Source of the DNA: Filomicrobium sp.
Lineage (GTDB): Bacteria > Pseudomonadota > Alphaproteobacteria > Rhizobiales > Hyphomicrobiaceae
Direction: 5' to 3'
DNA length: 5,279 nucleotides
Assembly: GCA_021775655.1 (NCBI GenBank)
Contig: JAJFHK010000502.1
Coordinates: forward strand, 1-5,279
A program made the position numbers and the translations under genes. Every line of letters begins with the position of its first letter. Within the stretch, counting starts at the first letter, position 1. Of this stretch, positions 1-5,276 are shown one piece after another. The notes beneath the pieces were generated by a model that searched no databases, was not told where the DNA came from, and saw nothing but the letters and a program-made list of their open reading frames with translations.

Positions 1-84
1 ACGGGCGTTGGACTGAACACGCACTGCGTTCTCAAGGTCCGCACTTGCGAAATGCTCGGCGGGCAATGAAAACTCGTCCGGCAT
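1..84 (-). CDS. Possible N-terminal fragment of an unknown protein, running off the left edge
   Basis: An open minus-strand frame begins with ATG at 84-82 and stays open for 28 codons to the window edge. The product starts MPDEFSLPAEHF and is hydrophilic and acidic, with no signal peptide or membrane segment in the visible part. It lies 34 bp downstream of the msrB stop on the same strand, so it could be read from the msrB transcript. A weak GGA lies about 8 nt upstream of the ATG. The doubt is that the start codon is in the loop of a strong hairpin (68-105) that could be the msrB terminator. A competing reading is the C-terminus of a plus-strand gene whose frame ends in TGA at 67-69, with the hairpin as a shared terminator between convergent genes; its visible residues are cysteine-rich and less protein-like. 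Function unknown. Confidence 0.4.
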   Translation of the reverse strand, partial: MPDEFSLPAEHFASADLENAVRVQSNAR

Positions 85-105
85 ACAATTTCCGGCCGAG
101 TTTTC
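68..105. terminator. Strong inverted repeat, likely (bidirectional) terminator after msrB
   Basis: Arms 68-81 and 92-105 pair at 13 of 14 positions (one T/C mismatch at 77/96) around a 10-nt loop. Each outer arm end is an A4/T4 run followed by CTCG, and the inner part is a CCGG/CCGG clamp, so either strand reads as A-rich, GC stem, U-rich. It begins 14 nt past the msrB stop. This is the form of an intrinsic terminator usable in both directions, although the T-run is short and lies inside the stem rather than after it. The loop also holds the ATG of the possible left-edge gene, so it could instead control that gene's translation. Confidence 0.6.
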
Positions 106-118
106 GACAGGCTACAAA

Positions 119-637
119 TTAGCTGCCTGACTGTTCCGTAGAGGAACTGGCTTCTGCAGGTTCGAATTTCAGTGAGACACCGTTGATGCAATAGCGCAGG
201 CCGGTCGGCTTTGGTCCGTCGTTAAAGACGTGACCGAGGTGGCCACCACAGCGGCTGCAATGCACCTCGGTTCGGACCATAAAAAACGAACGGTCAGTCG
301 TGCTTCCAACCTTCCCATCGATCGGCGTGTAGAAGCTCGGCCATCCGGTACGGCTGTTGAATTTGGTTTCGGCGGTGAACAATTCCTGTCCGCAGCCGGC
401 ACACTTGTAGATGCCAGGGTCGTAAACCTTGTCGAGGGGGCTTGTGTGGGCGCGCTCGGTGCCATGCTTGCGCAAAACGTAAAACTCCTCGGGGGTCAGG
501 AGTTTGCGCCATTCTTCCTCGGTTTTCGTGACTTCGAAATTCATAACTTTTTTCTCACCAGCTGAGAGTTCGGCAGCGCTTAGGCCGAGACTGACCGCAA
601 GGGTTCCAAAACCGAACGTTCGTCTGTCAATGTTCAT
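119..637 (-). CDS. msrB: Peptide-methionine (R)-S-oxide reductase MsrB, predicted Tat-exported
   Basis: MsrB reduces the R epimer of methionine sulfoxide in oxidised proteins. With the ATG at 637 the protein has 172 residues. Residues 1-26 look like a twin-arginine signal (DRRTFGFG, then a hydrophobic stretch, then LSAG), predicting a periplasmic enzyme exported after folding. The MsrB domain spans about 33-160: zinc cysteines C79/C82 (CAGC) and C127/C130 (CSRC), the GWPSF motif (98-102), [10 protein letters not shown] (133-142) and the catalytic cysteine C150 in RYCING. The usual resolving-cysteine position before GWPSF is Thr97, so this is the single-catalytic-cysteine type. The 637 start is chosen over a TTG at 685 because GGAGGA lies 10 nt upstream and the Tat motif begins there. 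An internal ATG at 544 (MNFEVTK) also has a GGTGAG 9 nt upstream and would give a 141-residue cytosolic form. The gene lies 197 bp downstream of sfsA on the same strand. Confidence 0.96.
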   Translation of the reverse strand: MNIDRRTFGFGTLAVSLGLSAAELSAGEKKVMNFEVTKTEEEWRKLLTPEEFYVLRKHGTERAHTSPLDKVYDPGIYKCAGCGQELFTAETKFNSRTGWPSFYTPIDGKVGSTTDRSFFMVRTEVHCSRCGGHLGHVFNDGPKPTGLRYCINGVSLKFEPAEASSSTEQSGS

Positions 638-647
638 CGTGCAGTCG

Positions 648-653
648 TCCTCC
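648..653 (-). promoter_or_regulatory. Ribosome binding site deciding the msrB start
   Basis: The minus strand reads GGAGGA here, ending 10 nt before the ATG at 637-635. It is the best Shine-Dalgarno match in the window and supports the Tat-signal start over the TTG at 685. Confidence 0.75.
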
Positions 654-834
654 GCAATCGTTTTATCCCTAACTTGAGAATTCAATATCTCCGCTGCGGG
701 AGCCTGCAGTCGTGATTCCTCAATCAGATATCCTCAAAATGGGGGCAATTCAGCCTTTTGTCAGCACAACTGTGATCACAAGCGTGTGGGGCAGCCGTGT
801 AAGGATTGTGTGCCAGACCGGACTTCTGCCTGGT

Positions 835-1551
835 TCAAGGCATGCGAAGGGGGACGGTCCTGGAGAGCCGTATCTCTTCTGGAGTGAGCTCACATCGGTA
901 GGCTAGGATTTCGACGTTGCGGGCTATTGCACGGGCCAGCGCCTCGGCATAGGTCGGATCGATGTCTACACAGGGGCTCATCCGGGTCGCATCAGCGCGT
1001 TGGATCAGGAATAGCATGACACCCCTGTGGCCCTGTTCGACCATGTCGCCAAGCTCTTCTAGGTGCTTGACGCCGCGCGCGGTGACAGAATCGGGGAATT
1101 CTGCAAGTCCGGATTTGCGCATCAGGTGGACATTCTTGATCTCGACATAGGCAAGACCTTTGGTTTCGTCTTCCAGCAAGATGTCGATGCGGCTCGCTTT
1201 ACCGTATTTCTGTTCCCGCTTGAGGGAGGCATACCCCTTCAGCGTTGCGATGCGTTTGTTGGCAATAGCTTCAGCAACAATTTTATTAGGGTGCCCGGTA
1301 TTGATCCCTACGAGTGTCGGACCCCTGCCTATGTCGTTTTCGACAAGTTCCAGGGTGTGGCGATATTTTCTTGTCGGGCTATCGCTCTCGGATACCCAAA
1401 CCTTAATTCCTGGGTCAGTTAGACCCAGCATCGAGCCCGTGTTGGGACAACTGGCTGTGATCGTCTTGCCGTCTTCCAGTTCAATATCGGCGAGAAAGCG
1501 CTTGTATCGCTTGATAAGTCGGCCGGGCTTCAGCAGGCTTTGAAACTTCAT
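835..1551 (-). CDS. sfsA: SfsA family protein (sugar fermentation stimulation protein homologue)
   Basis: This is a 238-residue member of the SfsA family, close to the E. coli SfsA length (234). E. coli SfsA was named for stimulating maltose metabolism when overexpressed and has been reported to bind DNA; its biochemical role is not settled. Visible family features are the N-terminal OB-like part with [12 protein letters not shown] (12-23) and CPNTGSM (35-41), the [12 protein letters not shown] segment (106-117), and a PD-(D/E)xK nuclease-like core with RID (D123) and VEIK (E137, K139). [16 protein letters not shown] (152-167) and the near-terminal VEILAY (213-218) are also typical. The key nuclease-like residues are all present. 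The ATG at 1551 is preferred to an upstream TTG at 1599: homologues begin here and GGAG lies 9 nt upstream. The protein has no signal peptide and is cytoplasmic. It is divergent from the creatininase-like gene, and the 111-bp gap should hold its promoter. Confidence 0.95.
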   Translation of the reverse strand: MKFQSLLKPGRLIKRYKRFLADIELEDGKTITASCPNTGSMLGLTDPGIKVWVSESDSPTRKYRHTLELVENDIGRGPTLVGINTGHPNKIVAEAIANKRIATLKGYASLKREQKYGKASRIDILLEDETKGLAYVEIKNVHLMRKSGLAEFPDSVTARGVKHLEELGDMVEQGHRGVMLFLIQRADATRMSPCVDIDPTYAEALARAIARNVEILAYRCELTPEEIRLSRTVPLRMP

Positions 1552-1560
1552 ATTGTTGGG

Positions 1561-1564
1561 CTCC
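1561..1564 (-). promoter_or_regulatory. Ribosome binding site for sfsA
   Basis: The minus strand reads GGAG, 9 nt before the ATG at 1551-1549. It favours this ATG, which matches the usual N-terminus of the family, over the TTG 48 bp upstream. Confidence 0.5.
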
Positions 1565-1662
1565 GCGACTGGGATTGGTGGGCTGAGCGCAAAACTCAAC
1601 GGGAAATTAATGCTGAGTGGTTAGCGTGAGGGCCGTTTTAGTTCCAGCGTTCCGGACCCGTC

Positions 1663-2532
1663 ATGCCTGTAAAACTTGCGTTCCGTTCGATCTTTGCTTT
1701 GCTTTTGTCAGCGTTGTTATTGTCCGTGCTTCTTTATGGGCAGGTACGTGCTGCTTCGGAGCCAGTGCAAGTCGAGATCGAACAAATGAGTTGGGTCGAA
1801 GTTCGCGACCGGATCAAGGGTGGTGCCACGACGATCATCGTTCCAACCGGTGGGACCGAGCAGAATGGTCCGCACATGGCGCTTGGTAAGCACAATCTCA
1901 TCGTTCGCGAGACTGCAAGGCGCATAGCGCTTGAACTGGGCGATGCACTGGTGGCTCCGGTTCTCAGCTACGTTCCCGAAGGACCTTCAGGATTGAAGGT
2001 CGGGCATATGGCCTATCCAGGAACGATTTCGCTTCCCGATGATGTGTTCGAGCGGGTGCTTGAAAATGTGGCCCTAAGCTTCAAGACGCACGGATTCAGA
2101 CGCATCGTCTTCGTTGGAGATTCCGGTGGCAATCAGTCGGCGCAGCGGCGGCTTGCGATCAGGCTCACGGAAGAATGGGCGAGCGAGGGCGTCATGGTTC
2201 TGACGGCATCGGCCTACTATGCCGACAATGGCGGAGATGAATTCCTAAGAGGCCAAGGCCTGAGTGCGAGCCAAATTGGATCCCATGCCGGGGTGCGCGA
2301 TACGTCCGAACTTATGTTTGTTGCACCGCATGCTGTCGATCTGGGTAAAGCCAGCGCAGATTCCGAGGGAGCAACGGGCGACGCAAGGCTCGCGAAAGCC
2401 GAATGGGGCGGCGCGCTAATTGAAAAAAAGGTGGCGGTTGCTGTGGCTGAAATCCGCACGGGCAATCCAAGTGGCGCAGCCTCAAAGAAAGGCAGCTTGA
2501 TCGGCTGGCTTCTCTCTTTCGTGACAGGTTGA
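1663..2532 (+). CDS. Secreted creatininase-family protein with atypical metal-site residues
   Basis: This 289-residue protein has the creatininase-family fold signature: metal-dependent amidohydrolases such as creatininase, related to the MftE peptidase and FAPy deformylase. Residues 1-30 form a Sec signal peptide (MPVK, then LLLSALLLSVLL, probable cleavage at VRA30), so it should act outside the cytoplasm. Family landmarks are PTGGTEQNGPHMALGKHN (61-78), VGDSGGNQ (151-158) and SHAGVRDTSE (207-216). Against the usual EQHGPHLPLGTD and NGHGGN motifs, E66 and H71 are kept, but the expected ligand His is Asn68, the expected Asp is His77 and the His of NGHGGN is Ser154. The metal site is therefore altered or lost; the substrate is unknown and creatinine is not implied. 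The C-terminus ends in a short hydrophobic segment (SLIGWLLSFV, 278-287) that might touch the membrane. The Shine-Dalgarno is weak (GGA about 7 nt upstream). It is followed after 91 bp by the CinA-type gene on the same strand. Confidence 0.88.
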   Translation: MPVKLAFRSIFALLLSALLLSVLLYGQVRAASEPVQVEIEQMSWVEVRDRIKGGATTIIVPTGGTEQNGPHMALGKHNLIVRETARRIALELGDALVAPVLSYVPEGPSGLKVGHMAYPGTISLPDDVFERVLENVALSFKTHGFRRIVFVGDSGGNQSAQRRLAIRLTEEWASEGVMVLTASAYYADNGGDEFLRGQGLSASQIGSHAGVRDTSELMFVAPHAVDLGKASADSEGATGDARLAKAEWGGALIEKKVAVAVAEIRTGNPSGAASKKGSLIGWLLSFVTG

Positions 2533-2594
2533 ACATCAGCAGCGGTTGCGGCTTACTTTCATACAGCGATCCAAACGGCTTCAGGCGTGGTAGA

Positions 2595-2614
2595 AGCATG
2601 CACCAACGCATGCT
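2595..2614 (+). repeat. Paired GCATGC hairpin just before the CinA-type gene
   Basis: Two copies of the self-complementary hexamer GCATGC (2596-2601 and 2608-2613) flank ACCAAC; with A2595/T2614 they form a 7-bp stem and 6-nt loop. No T-run follows, so it is a poor terminator. It ends 9 nt before the ATG and abuts the only Shine-Dalgarno candidate (GGA at 2615-2617), so it may affect translation or be chance. Confidence 0.4.
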
Positions 2615-2623
2615 GGATCGACG

Positions 2624-3406
2624 ATGAGCGACACCATAGATCACTCTTTATCTAACGCTACTTCCAACGAAGACGTCACGGCTGCCGTGCTTGTAATCGG
2701 CGATGAGATCTTGTCTGGCCGTACCAAGGAGGCCAATGCCGGATATATCGCTGAGGTTCTGACCGCTGCAGGGATCAGGCTTCGTGAGGTGCGGGTTGTT
2801 GGCGATGACGAAGCCGAGATCGTCGCAGCACTCAACGCATTGCGAAAACGTTTCACTTATGTGTTCACGACCGGCGGGATTGGGCCGACCCACGATGATA
2901 TTACGGCTGATTGTGTAGCGAAGGCATTCGGTGTTGAGATCGACGTCGACCAGCGGGCGCTAGATCGAATGATGCCTTATTACGAATCCCGCGGTCTTGA
3001 ATTGACCCCATCTCGATTGCGCATGGCGCGACTTCCCAAGGGCGCAGAGTTGATCGCCAATCGCATTACCGCTGCGCCTGGGTTCAGCGTTGGCAATGTG
3101 TTTGTCATGGCGGGCGTCCCTTCGATCATGCAGGTGATGTTGGATGAAGTCCTGCCGGGGCTGCGAACGGGTCAAATTATGCTCAGCCAGACGATTAAAG
3201 TCTTGGCGCCGGAAAGCGAAGTTGCCGACCTGTTTGCTGAGCATCAGGAGGCTAATTGCCAGGTTACGATGGGCAGCTACCCGTCGTTTACCGGTGGAGT
3301 TATGCGGTGCGAATTGGTTCTGCGGTCCATTGACGCGGAAGCGTTGGCGCGGGCCCTTTCTTCACTGCGACAAAAATTGGCAGGCCTTGGAATAAAAACC
3401 GGCTAA
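2624..3406 (+). CDS. CinA-type molybdopterin-binding-fold protein (COG1058), stand-alone domain
   Basis: This 260-residue protein matches the N-terminal half of CinA (competence/damage-inducible protein A), the MoaB/Mog-like COG1058 domain. Landmarks are VIGDEILSGRTKEANAG (24-40), TTGGIGPTHDDITAD (82-96), the SRLRMARLPKGAELIAN region (130-146), VMAGVPSIMQ (161-170) and a C-terminal subdomain with MGSYPSF (216-222). The nicotinamide-nucleotide amidase (PncC) domain of full-length CinA is absent; stand-alone COG1058 proteins of about this size are common in Alphaproteobacteria. COG1058 domains, including one from Agrobacterium, have been shown to have ADP-ribose pyrophosphatase activity, which makes a role in pyridine-nucleotide salvage the best guess; a direct role in competence is not implied. 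No signal peptide, so cytoplasmic. The ATG at 2624 has only a weak GGA 6 nt upstream and gives a roughly 20-residue lead before the domain. It may share a transcript with the creatininase-like gene. Confidence 0.93.
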   Translation: MSDTIDHSLSNATSNEDVTAAVLVIGDEILSGRTKEANAGYIAEVLTAAGIRLREVRVVGDDEAEIVAALNALRKRFTYVFTTGGIGPTHDDITADCVAKAFGVEIDVDQRALDRMMPYYESRGLELTPSRLRMARLPKGAELIANRITAAPGFSVGNVFVMAGVPSIMQVMLDEVLPGLRTGQIMLSQTIKVLAPESEVADLFAEHQEANCQVTMGSYPSFTGGVMRCELVLRSIDAEALARALSSLRQKLAGLGIKTG

Positions 3407-3428
3407 TCAATCTCTTAACAATCAGTGC

Positions 3429-3443
3429 GCGGCAGGCTGCCGC
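3429..3443. repeat. GC-rich palindrome after the CinA-type gene, possible weak terminator
   Basis: GCGGCAG (3429-3435) and CTGCCGC (3437-3443) are perfect 7-bp inverted arms with one central base; as RNA it would fold with about five pairs and a 5-nt loop. It begins 22 nt past the stop at 3406 and is followed by a small GGCC-GAT-GGCC repeat (3447-3457), but no T-run follows directly, so termination would be inefficient or factor-dependent. Confidence 0.35.
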
Positions 3444-3459
3444 TGCGGCCGATGGCCTG

Positions 3460-3489
3460 TTGCGTTAACCTTGTTTGTTAACTCTATCT
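3460..3489 (+). promoter_or_regulatory. Possible promoter with an embedded GTTAAC inverted repeat, upstream of the RlpA-like gene
   Basis: TTGCGT (3460-3465) and CTATCT (3484-3489) are 18 bp apart and resemble alphaproteobacterial housekeeping -35 and -10 elements. Between them lies GTTAAC (3464-3469), seven bases, then GTTAAC (3477-3482), a perfect inverted repeat. The TTAA half-sites recall CtrA boxes (TTAA-N7-TTAAC; also TTAACC-type sites), but the spacing here is N9, so an assignment to CtrA is speculative. Transcription from here would give a leader of about 160 nt before the ATG at 3658. Confidence 0.3.
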
Positions 3490-3593
3490 CGCTCCCGCTT
3501 AGGTTCGTTGGGTATTCCGCCCACGGGCCGTCGATTGCTGCGGATGCGAGGGAAGTGCGCCGATGACGTGCGTGCTAAGGCCTCCACTGCATT

Positions 3594-3648
3594 CCCGGTG
3601 ATCCCGTCCATTCGGTTCAATGGCCACTCCGGCCACAGGATCACGGGG
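3594..3648 (+). promoter_or_regulatory. Stem-loop in the leader of the RlpA-like gene that pairs its Shine-Dalgarno
   Basis: GTGATCC (3598-3604) is perfectly complementary to GGATCAC (3638-3644). Beyond one G/G mismatch (3597/3645), CCC (3594-3596) pairs with GGG (3646-3648), part of the G-run that serves as Shine-Dalgarno. Inside the loop, TGGCC-ACTCC-GGCCA (3621-3635) makes a second 5-bp hairpin. The result is a nested structure ending 9 nt before the ATG. It does not match any riboswitch class I recognise. Confidence 0.4.
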
Positions 3649-3651
3649 GTG
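3645..3651 (+). promoter_or_regulatory. Ribosome binding site deciding the start of the RlpA-like gene
   Basis: GGGGGTG lies 6 nt before the ATG at 3658-3660. With the signal peptide that begins at this ATG, it argues against the TTG 183 bp upstream in the same frame, whose extra 61 codons encode an arginine-rich, uncharacteristic sequence. Confidence 0.6.
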
Positions 3652-3657
3652 AATTTA

Positions 3658-4905
3658 ATGTTCGATTTAGTCAACCGTCGCGCTGTTGGCATGGTGGGAA
3701 GTCTGCTTGTTGCAATGTCGCTGGATTTATTCGTTGCAGGCTCACCGGCGGAAGCCAAGACGCCGGGCTCGAAGTATTGCTTCGTTGGCAAATGCCACCG
3801 GGTAAAGTCTCTTTCTGAGACCGCTTCTCTTGTTGGGAAGAAGGTTCCGCTGGTTGCTTCTCACTACAGCGATTGCAGCAAAGACCGCTACAACCCGTGC
3901 GGCCTGACGTCTTCGGGCGAGGAGTTCCACCCAGATCGTGCAGACAATGCCGCCAGTCCCATCTATCCCGATGGCACAGTGCTGTTGGTTCGCAACCCAG
4001 TGACGCAGGCAGCCGCTGTATTGCGCATCAACAACGCGGGTCCCTACTGGGGGAACCGGAAACTCGACGTTTCATATGCCGCTGCCGACAAGCTTGGTTT
4101 CAGAAAGCGTGGCGTGGCCAAACTGGAAACGAAGATTTTGGCAGCGCCGAACAAGAGAGAAGCCCGTTATAGCCGCAAGCGTAAATACCGTCCGCTTCCC
4201 GGCTTCATCGGCAAGTATGAGAACCTAGCCTCTGCAGAGCGAACGGCGGTGGCATTGATGGTGCTCGATGCGACTGCTGCGAGCGCTACGGTGCCATCGA
4301 GCAGTGCCGCTGTTGTGGTTGCAGCCAGGACTGAAAGCCGTCGCGAAACGGAGTACAAAGCTAAGAATCAAAAGACGCTTGAACCGATCCTCAAATCTAT
4401 GAATCTCATTGCTGAGCTAAAGCCTAAAGAAGCCAAGGCTACGGTGACGGCTGGGCTCGATATTCAGGCGGCTCCAAATTGGGCGGGTCGCCGGGCGAGG
4501 AGAGCGGTGTCTGTTGCGGCGGTCGCACCAGCGGCGAATGCCGACGGAGGAATTGTTGGATCAGATGCCGTTCGACCCGGCACTGTTTTGACTGATCGCC
4601 GAAATTCGCCACGCCGGCAGTTGGCACAGGCAGCAATTTCGGATGCGGGCGCGGATCTTGGTGTGACCGAGATGCAGTCGACGCGGGCTGCGGTAAAGCT
4701 AATCCACACCGCAGAAGTTGGCGCGCCTGAAGAAGATGACTGGGCCGGATTGCTGCGACCACGACTTGGCGGGCTTTCGCTGGTCGGTGGTCGTGGTGGT
4801 TTTGGCGGATCCGGCGGGTCGCCGTTCCGGCCGCTTCCTGGCAGGGCGCCACGTCCCGCGCTACCGTTCGCACCCAACACTGCGCGTAATGGTATGACGG
4901 GTTAG
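3658..4905 (+). CDS. Secreted RlpA-like double-psi beta-barrel protein with a long low-complexity tail
   Basis: This 415-residue protein starts with a Sec signal peptide (1-33: NRR, hydrophobic stretch 9-28, cleavage at AEA33). There is no lipobox, unlike E. coli RlpA. Residues about 62-163 match the RlpA double-psi beta-barrel: ASHYSD (67-72), TSSGEEF (84-90), VLRINNAGPY (121-130), KLDVSYAAADKLGF (135-148) and RGVAKLETKIL (151-161). RlpA proteins are peptidoglycan-associated, and the Pseudomonas enzyme is a lytic transglycosylase acting on naked glycan. Here the usual RINDRGP is RINNAGP (Asn126 for Asp) and the usual catalytic His position aligns with Ser100, while Glu88 is kept, so catalysis is doubtful and a binding or structural role is plausible. 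Four cysteines (C41, C46, C73, C81) could form two disulfides. No SPOR domain is present. Residues about 165-415 are Ala/Arg/Ser-rich and end in a Gly-rich run (377-388) and a Pro/Arg-rich end, probably disordered. It is convergent with and overlaps the next gene. Confidence 0.85.
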   Translation: MFDLVNRRAVGMVGSLLVAMSLDLFVAGSPAEAKTPGSKYCFVGKCHRVKSLSETASLVGKKVPLVASHYSDCSKDRYNPCGLTSSGEEFHPDRADNAASPIYPDGTVLLVRNPVTQAAAVLRINNAGPYWGNRKLDVSYAAADKLGFRKRGVAKLETKILAAPNKREARYSRKRKYRPLPGFIGKYENLASAERTAVALMVLDATAASATVPSSSAAVVVAARTESRRETEYKAKNQKTLEPILKSMNLIAELKPKEAKATVTAGLDIQAAPNWAGRRARRAVSVAAVAPAANADGGIVGSDAVRPGTVLTDRRNSPRRQLAQAAISDAGADLGVTEMQSTRAAVKLIHTAEVGAPEEDDWAGLLRPRLGGLSLVGGRGGFGGSGGSPFRPLPGRAPRPALPFAPNTARNGMTG

Positions 4906-5276
4906 GCCGCGTCGGCGGCTTCGTCGCAGTCCTCCCTGCCGTCTACGCGAACAACGGATGGCGGTGAACTTTCATCCTCGGGGTAGAGGTCGAAGGCGAT
5001 GTCCAGGGCGTCGATGAACTCGGAGACGAGATCGAGGCTGACGCCGAGCGGCGCCTTGGCAGCAACCAGGAAATCGTCATCGATCGTTGGCGCTGCGGTT
5101 TCTGGAAGTGCTGCAGCTTCCGAATCGATCAGTCCACGCGTTCTTAGATAGGCGGTGAGTGTGCCACCGGTTTCGAAGTCGGCACCGAGTACACACGCCG
5201 AGCGGGATATGACGTTATCGGCAAGGATAAACTTAAACTCAGCAACAAGTGGGCGGACGGTATTCGCACGCTGCAT
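4902..5276 (-). CDS. Acidic hypothetical protein, start possibly beyond the right edge
   Basis: I do not recognise this protein. The visible 124 residues begin with an ATG at 5276 (MQRANTVRPLVAEF), but only three bases lie upstream, so the true start could be outside the window and no Shine-Dalgarno can be seen. The first half (about 9-50) looks folded, with hydrophobic stretches and a GADFETGGTLTAYLRTRG segment; the second half has an alanine/proline linker (55-65), an amphipathic stretch LDLVSEFIDALDIAFDLYP (81-99) and an acidic tail. It has about 24 Asp/Glu against about 11 Lys/Arg. There is no signal peptide or membrane span; two cysteines (C28, C117) form no motif. It is convergent with the RlpA-like gene and the two stops overlap by 4 bp (TTAG, 4902-4905), leaving no room for a terminator between them. 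It is the only long frame in this stretch, which supports it being real. Confidence 0.7.
   Translation of the reverse strand: MQRANTVRPLVAEFKFILADNVISRSACVLGADFETGGTLTAYLRTRGLIDSEAAALPETAAPTIDDDFLVAAKAPLGVSLDLVSEFIDALDIAFDLYPEDESSPPSVVRVDGREDCDEAADAA

Noticed and set aside
230..565. Plus-strand 111-codon frame opposite msrB
   Set aside because: It lies entirely within msrB, whose family motifs are unambiguous on the other strand.
813..833. Possible terminator after sfsA
   Set aside because: Only a 4-bp CCAG/CTGG pairing with a 13-nt loop and no T-run; too weak to call.
712..906. Plus-strand 64-codon frame across the sfsA-msrB gap
   Set aside because: It overlaps the sfsA 3' end, has no ribosome site and its product has no family-like features.
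1063..1543. Plus-strand frames of 119 and 127 codons opposite sfsA
   Set aside because: Shadows of sfsA; the minus-strand frame has all family motifs.
2624..3406. Truncated full-length CinA, having lost its amidase domain
   Set aside because: The protein ends cleanly after the C-terminal subdomain, no amidase remnant is visible in the following 250 bp, and stand-alone COG1058 proteins are normal in this bacterial group.
3475..3657. Upstream TTG start adding 61 residues to the RlpA-like protein
   Set aside because: The extra sequence is arginine-rich and unlike an exported protein's N-terminus; a clear signal peptide and a good ribosome site begin at the ATG at 3658.
4439..4880. Two long minus-strand frames opposite the tail of the RlpA-like gene
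   Set aside because: They are Pro/Ser/Arg-rich, have no recognisable domain and are explained by the GC-rich repetitive codons of the plus-strand gene.
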